This document shows positions 8,102-14,458 of a DNA stretch of 33,254 nt, piece after piece. The stretch comes from JAGOUB01 sp964640945 (GTDB taxonomy: Bacteria; Patescibacteriota; Gracilibacteria; Peribacterales; Peribacteraceae), in contig CAZXIV010000014.1 of the NCBI GenBank assembly GCA_964640945.1, forward strand, positions 1 through 33,254. Direction: 5' to 3'. The notes under the pieces were generated by a model. It was not told the origin of the DNA. It did no database searches and saw only the letters and a program-made list of their open reading frames with translations. The position numbers and the translations under genes were made by a program. Numbering within the stretch: position 1 is the stretch's first letter; the number at the start of each line of letters is the position of its first letter.

Positions 8102-9136
8102 ATGCGCATCCTTGGGATCGAAACATCGTGCGACGAAACGGCGGCGGCCGTGGTGGAGGCCGATGGCAGTGTGCTCTCGAGCACGATCGCCACCTCGCGC
8201 GACGCCTTCGCCCAGAGCGGCGGCGTCATTCCGGAGGAAGCCGCCCGTGAACAAGTACGCGCCATTCTGCCCGTCATCGAGCGGGCCCTCGCCGAGGCGA
8301 ACACGACACCGGCCGATTTGGACGCCGTGGCCGTTACCAAAGGGCCGGGACTGCTCGGCTCGCTCATCATCGGCACCACCACCGCCCGACTCTTGGCCGA
8401 CCGCTGGAACTTGCCACTCGTGGGCGTGCACCACACCCTCGGCCATCTGCTTTCGCCTTGGCTTCACCCGAGCGGCACCCCGGCTCCGGCCATCGCCTTC
8501 CCGACGCTCACACTTTCTGTTTCGGGCGGCCACACCGACCTCTGGCTGCGCACTTCGCGTACCACCGGCACACTGCTCGGCCGCACGCGCGACGACGCCG
8601 CCGGCGAGGCCTTCGACAAGGGGGCCGTCCTGCTCGGCCTCCCCTACCCGGGCGGTCCCGCCATCGCCAAGGCCGCCCTCACCGGCGACCCCAAACGGTT
8701 CCCTTTTCCGCTGCCGCTCAAAGACGAACCCGGCTACGACTGGAGCTTCTCGGGCCTTAAGACCGCCCTCCGGTACCTCATCCGCGATGTACAAGCCGCC
8801 GGCCAAGAGATCCCCGTCCTCCTGCCCGACCTGGCGGCCAGCTACGAACAAGCGCTCTGCCGCCACCTCACTGATCGTTTGGCCCACGCGCTCCAGGATC
8901 ACCCCGAAATTCAAGAACTCCACCTGGTGGGCGGTGTCTCGGCCAACCAGCGCCTGCGCGCCCTCACCATCGAAACCGCCGGTACCGTGCTCGTCCGCAC
9001 GCCCCCCGATATCAGGAGCTGTACCGATAACGCGGCCATGATCGCCTACGCCGGCCTAAGCCTGCTCGCCGAACAGCCCGAGCAAGCGCGCGCGCCGGTG
9101 GTAGTGAGTGACGCGCTCACGCTCTCGGCCGCTTAA
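8102..9136 (+). CDS. tsaD: tRNA N6-adenosine threonylcarbamoyltransferase TsaD
   Basis: Transfers the threonylcarbamoyl group to A37 of ANN-decoding tRNAs (t6A). The 344-aa product is of usual length. Visible are MRILGIETSCDETAAAVV (ASKHA nucleotide-binding start), AVTKGPGLLGSLIIG, the metal-binding HHTLGHLLS, LSVSGGHTDLWL, DDAAGEAFDKGA, FSGLKTALRYL and VGGVSANQRLR. A longer frame open from 8054 overlaps lgt and is rejected, because the family begins at the 8102 ATG. A -10-like TATAGT ends nine bases upstream with no Shine-Dalgarno. The partners TsaB, TsaC and TsaE are not in the window. Confidence 0.96.
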   Translation: MRILGIETSCDETAAAVVEADGSVLSSTIATSRDAFAQSGGVIPEEAAREQVRAILPVIERALAEANTTPADLDAVAVTKGPGLLGSLIIGTTTARLLADRWNLPLVGVHHTLGHLLSPWLHPSGTPAPAIAFPTLTLSVSGGHTDLWLRTSRTTGTLLGRTRDDAAGEAFDKGAVLLGLPYPGGPAIAKAALTGDPKRFPFPLPLKDEPGYDWSFSGLKTALRYLIRDVQAAGQEIPVLLPDLAASYEQALCRHLTDRLAHALQDHPEIQELHLVGGVSANQRLRALTIETAGTVLVRTPPDIRSCTDNAAMIAYAGLSLLAEQPEQARAPVVVSDALTLSAA

Positions 9137-9188
9137 GCCCCGTGACGGGAGCGCCGCCCTGGGAGTACGATCGGGCCGCCCCTCCCGT

Positions 9189-9746
9189 ATGGACATCACC
9201 CTCAGCTGGGACCTCGTCCTCACCGTCTTTCTGATTATCGTCGTGGCGATGAGCTATTTGCTGGGCAAACACCAGTGCGTAAAGCTCGTACTCGCCACCT
9301 ACGTAGCAATGGTGGCCGTCCAAGGCCTTTCGGCCATCTTCCGGCGCGCGGCGCCAGACTGGCAGGATATGCTCCAAAACCTGTCGGTGACGGTCGACGA
9401 CCACATCCTCTCCACGGCCAAACTCCTTCTCTTCGTGCTCATCGTCGTGCTCGTCACGTTACGCGGTGGCATTTCGGTGAGTTACGAGAAAGAAGCCTTT
9501 AGCGCCACCAACGTCATCGCCTCGGGCGTACTGGGCTTGGCGACGGCAGGTCTCATGCTCGTCACGGTCGTCACGTTCATTGCCGACGTGCCGCTGCTCT
9601 CGCCAGCCCTGGCTGCGTCATCGACGCTGGCACCACTCCTGGCCCAGAGTCAGATCCTCTGGGTCGTGGCCAGTTTGCAGGACGTGCTCTACACCGTGCC
9701 GGCGGTGGTGGTGCTCATCATCGGCTTTTACGACCAATGGAAATAA
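9189..9746 (+). CDS. Four-helix membrane protein, CvpA-like topology, function unknown
   Basis: A 185-aa hydrophobic protein with membrane segments at about residues 8-27, 70-85, 105-130 and 160-180. The chosen ATG at 9189 follows a TACGAT -10-like box by about 20 nt; the frame is open upstream, but that extension is charged, non-hydrophobic and overlaps tsaD. The number and spacing of helices recall the CvpA (colicin V production) family, but no diagnostic motif is clear. It sits between tsaD and a pilin-like gene in the same direction. No function is assigned. Confidence 0.7.
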   Translation: MDITLSWDLVLTVFLIIVVAMSYLLGKHQCVKLVLATYVAMVAVQGLSAIFRRAAPDWQDMLQNLSVTVDDHILSTAKLLLFVLIVVLVTLRGGISVSYEKEAFSATNVIASGVLGLATAGLMLVTVVTFIADVPLLSPALAASSTLAPLLAQSQILWVVASLQDVLYTVPAVVVLIIGFYDQWK

Positions 9747-9846
9747 AACCCGTCACATTCTTTTTTACGTCAATGCCATCTCTCGTGGAAGACGTAGTCC
9801 AGCGCAAAACCCCGGCCTACAATGCGTCCGAGTCACCACTCACCCT

Positions 9847-10212
9847 ATGATCTCCTCCCTCCGGACACTCGGTCTTCACCTGGCGGCCGCAGCTGTCACC
9901 CTCACGCCCGCCTCGGCGCTCGCCTTCGGTGGTCCGATTCCGCCGCTACCCGGTACCCCCACCGGCGTCGACGTCCGTGCAACGGTGACCCAAATCATGC
10001 TCTGGGTCCTCGACTTCCTTGCCCTTGTGGCCGTGATCGTCATCGTCATCGCCGGCATCCGCCTCATTGTCTCGCAGGGGAATGAAGACCAGAAAGAGCT
10101 CGCGAAGAAGGCGATCTTCTACGCCATCGCCGGTCTCCTCATCATCCTCTTCGCCCGCGTCATCGTCGGTCTCGTCACCCAGGAGCTCCCGCGCTTCGTC
10201 TCCAATACCTGA
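9847..10212 (+). CDS. VirB2/TrbC-like T4SS pilin-type small membrane protein
   Basis: A 121-aa exported protein with a signal peptide ending ASALAFG, a Pro/Gly-rich spacer (GPIPPLPGTPTG), a first membrane helix (IMLWVLDFLALVAVIVIV), a short polar loop SQGNEDQKELAKKA, and a second helix (IFYAIAGLLIILFARVIVG). This two-helix layout with a charged cytoplasmic loop is that of VirB2/TrbC conjugative pilins, which are very common as single genes in Patescibacteria. No other T4SS gene is in the window, so a role in a surface appendage is an inference. A TACAAT box lies 23 bases before the ATG, and a strong terminator follows the gene. Confidence 0.7.
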   Translation: MISSLRTLGLHLAAAAVTLTPASALAFGGPIPPLPGTPTGVDVRATVTQIMLWVLDFLALVAVIVIVIAGIRLIVSQGNEDQKELAKKAIFYAIAGLLIILFARVIVGLVTQELPRFVSNT

Positions 10213-10236
10213 CCGCATCTCCCACGACCAACAAAG

Positions 10237-10261
10237 AAAAGGGCCCGCGTGGGCCCTTTTT
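10237..10261. terminator. Bidirectional terminator between pilin and PRC-barrel genes
   Basis: GGGCCC, loop GCGT, GGGCCC, flanked by AAAA on the left and TTTTT on the right. Convergent genes end on both sides (10212 and 10271), so it can serve both strands. Confidence 0.9.
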
Positions 10262-10270
10262 CATACTCAC

Positions 10271-10792
10271 TTAACCTTCGGCTAATTGGCCCACGGCCGG
10301 CACCGACGCCTCGGCGACTCCTGCTTGACGCTCGCGCACGACCACCGCGTCGGGACGCACTTCAACGATGTCGCGCGCGGGGATGGGCAGGCCCCAGCGC
10401 CAAAAGCGTCGCGGGAAAAGCCATTCCAATTGGAAAAAGTGCGTCTCAAATTGCAGATCAGCGCAACGCCCGAGCACGCGTCCTTGCTCCGTCACGATCG
10501 GCTGACCCAGGATGCTGCGACCACTGCCGACGATCTCACGTAGGCGTAAGCGCTCTTCCAGCGGACTGATGATGTCGCGGTGACGGATGCGGATGACGAG
10601 TCCCCAGTGACCGATATCGTCGGACGACAGGAACTCGAGGCGCGACCGCGCGAATCCTGGTACACGCACGCTGAAACCCTCCACATGGCCCGTATCGGGT
10701 TGGAATACCGGTTGGAAGACAGTGGCGAGGCACTCTTGGTTATCATGCTCGCAGATGGGCAGGCCTCGACAAGCGGACGCGCGAACGTGCAT
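10271..10792 (-). CDS. Tandem PRC-barrel protein
   Basis: A 173-aa soluble protein with two PRC-barrel-like halves. Residues 10-85 contain CEHDNQECLATVFQPVF, then a strand-rich segment ending HRDIISPLEER. Residues 90-170 contain SILGQPIVTEQGRVLGRC and the closing strands IPARDIVEVRPDAVVV. PRC barrels act as small binding or assembly modules (RimM, photosynthetic reaction centre H subunit), and the partner here is unknown. The start is placed at the ATG 10790-10792, nine bases after TACGAT; the frame is open to 10858 but without a promoter or family support. It ends at the shared terminator. Confidence 0.7.
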   Translation of the reverse strand: MHVRASACRGLPICEHDNQECLATVFQPVFQPDTGHVEGFSVRVPGFARSRLEFLSSDDIGHWGLVIRIRHRDIISPLEERLRLREIVGSGRSILGQPIVTEQGRVLGRCADLQFETHFFQLEWLFPRRFWRWGLPIPARDIVEVRPDAVVVRERQAGVAEASVPAVGQLAEG

Positions 10793-10930
10793 ACACCTGC
10801 TATCGTAGCGCATCCCGCTGCGGCAGGCAGGCAACCAGGCATTTGTATAGGAGATCACTAACCCTAGGCTCGGGCAATTGCGATCAAGTTTTTCTGCATG
10901 GATACTGGCCGTATCCCTTCCCTCCCCCAG

Positions 10931-11314
10931 ATGATCTCGCGTGCGTCATTCGTTCGAGCCCTCCTCATCCCCTGCGCCATGACGCTTGTGCTGGCCGGTT
11001 GTTCCACCGCCAAGCAGTCTGCTGGCACGGGAGCCCGAGTTCGCATCCCTTCGGTGTGCATGAAGTTTGCCGCCGCCTCTGAGCAGCAAAAATGCGCCGG
11101 CCGCTGGCAAGTGGCGCAAGAAGAGTGCAAGCGCGACGAAGCTGCGCTGAAAGCCAACCCCACCACCCCTACGCAGATGAACAAGAAGTTTAGCTTGAGC
11201 AAGTGCATCACCAAGAAGATGAACCTAGCCGCCTCCACTCGCTCGCAGCGTGCCGACATGGGTCAACCCGCCGGTGTACCGCCCACCACCCGCCCCACCA
11301 CGAATAGCCGTTAA
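10931..11314 (+). CDS. Small Cys-containing lipoprotein
   Basis: Predicted lipoprotein of 127 aa. A basic N terminus (ISRASFVRALL) and hydrophobic stretch lead to the lipobox LVLAGCS, whose Cys would be lipid-modified by Lgt, encoded nearby. The mature part is polar and Lys/Ala-rich, with four further Cys residues (SVCMKF, QQKCAGR, EECKRD, SKCITKK) that could form two disulfides, and it ends in a Pro/Thr-rich tail. An upstream in-frame ATG at 10898 would add 11 residues. No recognised domain. A terminator follows. Confidence 0.65.
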   Translation: MISRASFVRALLIPCAMTLVLAGCSTAKQSAGTGARVRIPSVCMKFAAASEQQKCAGRWQVAQEECKRDEAALKANPTTPTQMNKKFSLSKCITKKMNLAASTRSQRADMGQPAGVPPTTRPTTNSR

Positions 11315-11330
11315 TCTCACCTTAACTTCT

Positions 11331-11356
11331 AAAAGCCCGCTCCGGCGGGCTTTTTT
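11331..11356 (+). terminator. Intrinsic terminator after the lipoprotein gene
   Basis: AAAAGCCCGC, loop TCCG, GCGGGC and six T residues. It starts 17 nt after the stop codon and separates the lipoprotein gene from tRNA-Ile. Confidence 0.92.
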
Positions 11357-11471
11357 GTGCCCCAGATGCGATTGACCACCTCCCGGCAAAACCCCTACTC
11401 TGCTGCCTGCGCGAGCGTGACGGAATGGCGTCTGGGCGCTATTCTCTGACGCACGAGCGATTGAAAACATT

Positions 11472-11548
11472 GGGCGACTAGCTCAGCTGGTTAGAGCGCG
11501 ACACTGATAATGTCGAGGTCGGCAGTTCAAGTCTGCCGTCGCCCACCA
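11472..11548 (+). tRNA. tRNA-Ile (GAT)
   Basis: A complete cloverleaf of 77 nt including an encoded CCA. Acceptor GGGCGAC pairs with GTCGCCC, discriminator is A. The anticodon stem CGACA/TGTCG encloses the loop CTGATAA, giving anticodon GAT. The T stem GGCAG/CTGCC encloses TTCAAGT. Its 3' end is copied several times downstream (see the array entries). Confidence 0.95.
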
Positions 11549-11559
11549 TCATTCTCTCC

Positions 11560-11585
11560 GGACGACTAGCTCAGCTGGTTAGAGC
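11560..11585 (+). repeat. Truncated second tRNA-Ile-like copy, cut by assembly gap
   Basis: GGACGAC and the D-arm region match the start of tRNA-Ile, preceded by the same ATTCTCTCCG spacer that precedes the copy at 11750. The sequence runs into 100 N residues. Confidence 0.8.
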
Positions 11586-11685
11586 NNNNNNNNNNNNNNN
11601 NNNNNNNNNNNNNNNNNNNNNNNNNNNNNNNNNNNNNNNNNNNNNNNNNNNNNNNNNNNNNNNNNNNNNNNNNNNNNNNNNNNNN
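11586..11685. other. Assembly gap (100 N)
   Basis: Exactly 100 undetermined bases, a typical placeholder length. If the sequence simply continues the 125-bp unit seen next to it, the real gap is 35 nt or 35 plus a multiple of 125, so 100 is not the true size. Confidence 0.95.
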
Positions 11686-11738
11686 ATGCCCCGCACCGGA
11701 GCGAAGCAACTGGTGCCAGGGTCTGCCGTCGCCCACCA
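11686..11738 (+). repeat. 3' part of a 125-bp tRNA-derived unit
   Basis: Identical to 11811-11863. It contains an inserted hairpin-forming segment (GCACC and GGTGC arms) followed by TCTGCCGTCGCCCACCA, the 3' end of tRNA-Ile. Confidence 0.85.
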
Positions 11739-11749
11739 TCATTCTCTCC

Positions 11750-11863
11750 GGACGACTAGCTCAGCTGGTTAGAGCGCGACACTGATACTGTTGAGGTTGG
11801 TAGTTCAAGCATGCCCCGCACCGGAGCGAAGCAACTGGTGCCAGGGTCTGCCGTCGCCCACCA
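11750..11863 (+). pseudogene. tRNA-Ile-like unit with a hairpin inserted in the T arm
   Basis: The first half matches tRNA-Ile through the D arm, and the anticodon stem still pairs (CGACA/TGTTG) with anticodon GAT. After TTCAAG about 37 nt are inserted, including arms GCACC and GGTGC. The unit then resumes with TCTGCCGTCGCCCACCA. The acceptor stem has one mismatch (A opposite C). As drawn it cannot fold as a normal tRNA: the T stem would need its 3' strand from across the insert. It may be a decayed copy, an attachment-site module, or a mis-assembly. Confidence 0.7.
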
Positions 11864-11865
11864 TC

Positions 11866-11958
11866 TAATACATTCGAACCTCGGGGGGACCCGTTCGGTT
11901 TTGGGTGTCCGGAGTTTAGAAGAGTCTTGAAAGGCGATAGGTCGCGATCGCCCACCAT
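11866..11958 (+). other. 94-bp module ending in a hairpin plus tRNA-like 3' tag
   Basis: It contains a G-rich imperfect hairpin (GGACCC/GGGTGTCC) and, at its end, a perfect 6-bp stem GGCGAT/ATCGCC with an 8-nt loop immediately followed by CACCA. No coding potential is seen. The end structure resembles a tRNA minihelix. Confidence 0.45.
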
Positions 11959-12106
11959 TCGTTACTGCGATTCCTTATGGCAAGCCATGAAGAAGCTATT
12001 TTACGTAAGAATACAAAGCATGGACAAAATACTAATTTAAATATATAAGTAGATAAGTGTTCCATCTCTCGTAATACACGGGAAACCCTAAAAAGAGGTT
12101 TGAGCC

Positions 12107-12415
12107 ATGAATTCCAGCACCCCTGTTCTACGCTGGCAAGAACTTGCCGAGAGGCAAGATCTGGTAGGCAAGAAAGTAGTCTTCGACAATCGCATCGGTG
12201 ACTGCAAGGACGAAGGAACAATTCGCCGGATTACCGTCGAAGGTGATCACGTCACCATCGAGTCGGATGAGATCGAAGCGGCACACAAGGCAGGACAGAC
12301 ATGGTCGCCCAATATCAGCTTCAAGCTGGACGACGAGCGGTATCCCGAAGTCATCGGGGACACCATCTTCTGCGACCTGGACGATCGACGCCAAGTCCGC
12401 ATCTCGACGGTTTAA
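12107..12415 (+). CDS. Orphan small protein in the tRNA-Ile array
   Basis: A 102-aa acidic, strand-rich protein that I do not recognise (VGKKVVFDNRIGDCKDEG, GDHVTIESDEIEAAHKAG, ISFKLDDERYPEV, RRQVRISTV). The pattern suggests a small beta-barrel. It is the only gene in the window with a clear Shine-Dalgarno-like AGAGG at suitable spacing, and it has an AT-rich leader of more than 100 bases, unlike the leaderless genes around it. Its own terminator follows. Bounded on both sides by tRNA-Ile 3'-end copies, it looks like mobile cargo. A regulatory or anti-defence role is possible but nothing in the sequence shows it. Confidence 0.75.
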   Translation: MNSSTPVLRWQELAERQDLVGKKVVFDNRIGDCKDEGTIRRITVEGDHVTIESDEIEAAHKAGQTWSPNISFKLDDERYPEVIGDTIFCDLDDRRQVRISTV

Positions 12416-12454
12416 CCCCATACCAGTGTGATGAACTCGCCATACAGGAGCATC

Positions 12455-12488
12455 AAAGCCGCCACCCTAGGGTGGCGGCTTTCTTTTT
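12455..12488 (+). terminator. Strong intrinsic terminator of the orphan gene
   Basis: A perfect 11-bp stem from AAGCCGCCACC to its complement, followed by T-rich sequence, about 40 nt after the stop codon. Confidence 0.93.
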
Positions 12489-12693
12489 ATAACTTGCCTT
12501 CTACCTTTTCTAAAACTTCTCATTTATTTGTCGCGCTGAATACTCAACAGACAGACCACCGTTACCATCGACTGAAGACTATTTCCCGCACTTTCGTGAC
12601 ATGGACCCATTTCTCGATATCACTGCAACAAACTAATTGGGACTTTTTCTTGAGTGCCAGCGGTATATGGAACAAGAAGTATTCACCCTTCGA
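12489..12693. other. AT-richer non-coding stretch of the last array module
   Basis: No convincing gene. It contains TTTGTCGCGCTGA (12527-12539), a 13-nt exact match to the hairpin core of the terminal repeat, followed by a loosely similar ACCACCGTT. This may be a decayed third copy or chance. Confidence 0.35.
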
Positions 12694-12703
12694 TCGCCCA
12701 CCA

Positions 12704-13873
12704 TCACTTCGATTCCGCATTAGGCTGCGCTAGACCATACCGTTCCGCCCGCTCCACCCACCCGTTGTAGGCGGCTTTCGCGATCACGTCCGTCAGCTCG
12801 CGGCCGACGAGCTCCGGCAGAAGGGCGGGTTGATCGGTTTCGTTGGCAAGCGGGAGGAGGCTATCGCTCCACTGACGCACGGCGATGGCTGAGAGCCCCT
12901 CGCGGCCCCGATCGGCGAGCGGTAACAGGAGAGCCTGCGACAGGCGCACCTCCAGAGCCGTCTCGGCGGGAGGCTCCGGCAAGAGTGCCAACGATGGCGC
13001 GCTGGAGAGAAGAGGCAAGAGCAGCCAGCCGTCGGGGCTCTGAGCCATCTCGTCAGCCACGGCCAGGGTGACCGCCGGCACAGCGGCGCTTTTGCTCAAT
13101 AAGGCAGGCAATTGGGCGCGGCCGAAATCGGTCTGGAAGGCACCGGCAGCTTGGGCGCGGCCGAGAGCCACCAGCGCCGCACCGGACTGACCGGCCTGCA
13201 GCGCCGCACTGAGTGTTGAGAGCCTATCGCTCGCCTCACGCTCGCGACTACGACTCTGAGCCACGGGCAGCGACAAGGCCGCCTGCCACGGGCCGGACCA
13301 AGCCTCACCGCGACTGAGAGTGCGAGCCGAAGGCAGGCTGGCACCCGAGAGCGCCAGGAGGTTGAGGGCGCGGCTGGCGACCAGATCCTGCGGGCGGCGG
13401 GCGTCCCACCACTTCAGTAAACCATCATCGAGCGTGGGCAGAGCCTGGCCGTCCCACTGCCAGCGCATGCCGGCCGGAACAGCGACGACATCGGCGGCGA
13501 TCTTCACCAACACCGGCGCACTCAAGGCCTCGATTGTCAGGCCCGAGCCGCTTTGTTCCACGCGGGCGATGCCGGCGGCAATGTGGAGGAACACTCCCCT
13601 ACTCTCCAGCTCTACGACGCCTTCGGCCCGCACCAGCACAGTCCCACTCTCCATCCGGATGAGATCGTTCTGCACGGCGAAGATGGCACCCTGGGCGCTG
13701 CCACCCGCCGTCTGCACCGTCACCGGCGCTTCAGCAAGTACATGGGCAGCGCGGCCACCACTGAGCCGTTCAGCACCCAGGCTGCCCCACACCATCATCA
13801 GCGCGGCCACCACCAATGGCGCGGCCACAAAGTGGCGATGGTGAGGGGTGGACGGGGTGGGTGTGGATGTCAT
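12704..13873 (-). CDS. Membrane-anchored protein with FecR-like beta domain
   Basis: A 389-aa protein with a short cytoplasmic N terminus, one membrane helix (about residues 17-35), then a strand-rich segment (GAIFAVQNDLIRMES, GTVLVRAEGVVELES, LTIEALSAPVLVKI, VPAGMRWQWDG) that fits the FecR extracellular beta domain. The C-terminal 230 residues are Ala/Leu-rich and helical with no recognised family. A TATCAT box lies 14 bases before the ATG. The stop codon overlaps the final copy of the tRNA-Ile 3' end, so the array was inserted right at this gene's end. No sigma/anti-sigma gene is adjacent, so FecR-type signalling is not implied. Confidence 0.65.
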   Translation of the reverse strand: MTSTPTPSTPHHRHFVAAPLVVAALMMVWGSLGAERLSGGRAAHVLAEAPVTVQTAGGSAQGAIFAVQNDLIRMESGTVLVRAEGVVELESRGVFLHIAAGIARVEQSGSGLTIEALSAPVLVKIAADVVAVPAGMRWQWDGQALPTLDDGLLKWWDARRPQDLVASRALNLLALSGASLPSARTLSRGEAWSGPWQAALSLPVAQSRSREREASDRLSTLSAALQAGQSGAALVALGRAQAAGAFQTDFGRAQLPALLSKSAAVPAVTLAVADEMAQSPDGWLLLPLLSSAPSLALLPEPPAETALEVRLSQALLLPLADRGREGLSAIAVRQWSDSLLPLANETDQPALLPELVGRELTDVIAKAAYNGWVERAERYGLAQPNAESK

Positions 13874-13964
13874 GGGTTTTTCTCATCATGATACCACATT
13901 TCGCGTTTCTCTTCAATGAACAGGCCCCTTGCGGGCAGAGGCCAAGACAGCCCACGATAGACCC

Positions 13965-14453
13965 ATGCGTATCATCGGGATCGACCCCGGCCTGGCCACT
14001 GTCGGCATCGGCCTGGTGGAGGCCAAGACCCCCCAGGACCTGCGAGCGATTGATTGGTGCGCCATCACTACTCCGGCCGGACTGGCGCTGCCGGAACGAC
14101 TGCTGGAGATCGTCACCGACCTTAAGGCCATCGTCACCGACTATCAGCCCGAGCTGGCGGTGGTCGAGCGCCTCTTCTTCGCCGTCAACGCGGGCAGCGC
14201 CCTCGAGGTGGCCCAGGCCCGCGGCGCCATCCTCGCCGTGCTGGCCGAGGCCGGCGTACCGGTGCTGGAACCAAGTCCCCTGGAACTAAAGCTCGCCATC
14301 ACCGGCGACGGCCAGGCGGAGAAAGCGCAGATGCAGGCGATGGTCCAACTGACCCTAAAACTCGCCGAAATCCCCACCCCTGCGGATGCGGCTGATGCTC
14401 TTGCCTTAGCCATTTTTGGCGCAGTGCAACAGCCCATACTGGCCGCGGCGTAG
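13965..14453 (+). CDS. ruvC: Holliday junction resolvase RuvC
   Basis: Dimeric endonuclease that resolves Holliday junctions in the RuvABC system. The 162-aa product carries the four catalytic acids in their usual places: D7 in MRIIGIDPGLA, E68 in LAVVERLFF, D141 and D144 in PADAADALALAIF. The start is the ATG at 13965, where the family begins; the frame is open upstream to 13929. It is convergent with recF, with only five bases between the stop codons, grouping two recombination genes. ruvA and ruvB are not in the window. Confidence 0.96.
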   Translation: MRIIGIDPGLATVGIGLVEAKTPQDLRAIDWCAITTPAGLALPERLLEIVTDLKAIVTDYQPELAVVERLFFAVNAGSALEVAQARGAILAVLAEAGVPVLEPSPLELKLAITGDGQAEKAQMQAMVQLTLKLAEIPTPADAADALALAIFGAVQQPILAAA

Positions 14454-14458
14454 CCGGG

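Larger units (their letters stand above)
11539..12705. repeat. Five direct copies of the tRNA-Ile 3' end bounding a modular array
   Basis: TCGCCCACCAT occurs at 11539, 11729, 11854, 11948 and 12694, always in the same orientation. The first is the genuine tRNA 3' end. The others close successive modules: two 125-bp tRNA-like units, a 94-bp module, and a 746-bp module carrying one gene. The last copy abuts the stop codon of the FecR-like gene. This is the pattern left by repeated site-specific insertion at a tRNA 3' end. No integrase gene is visible in the array. Confidence 0.75.

Noticed and set aside
8073..9041. 322-aa plus-strand frame inside tsaD
   Set aside because: Shadow frame rich in Pro, Ser and Arg; tsaD is unambiguous.
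11761..11958. 65-aa minus-strand frame across the tRNA-like unit
   Set aside because: It consists of tRNA-derived repeat sequence.
11539..11958. CRISPR array
   Set aside because: Repeat units are tRNA-derived and unevenly spaced, and there are no unique spacers or cas genes.
12428..12733. 101-aa frame after the array orphan gene
   Set aside because: It runs through a perfect intrinsic terminator and the tRNA-end tag, with no family signal.
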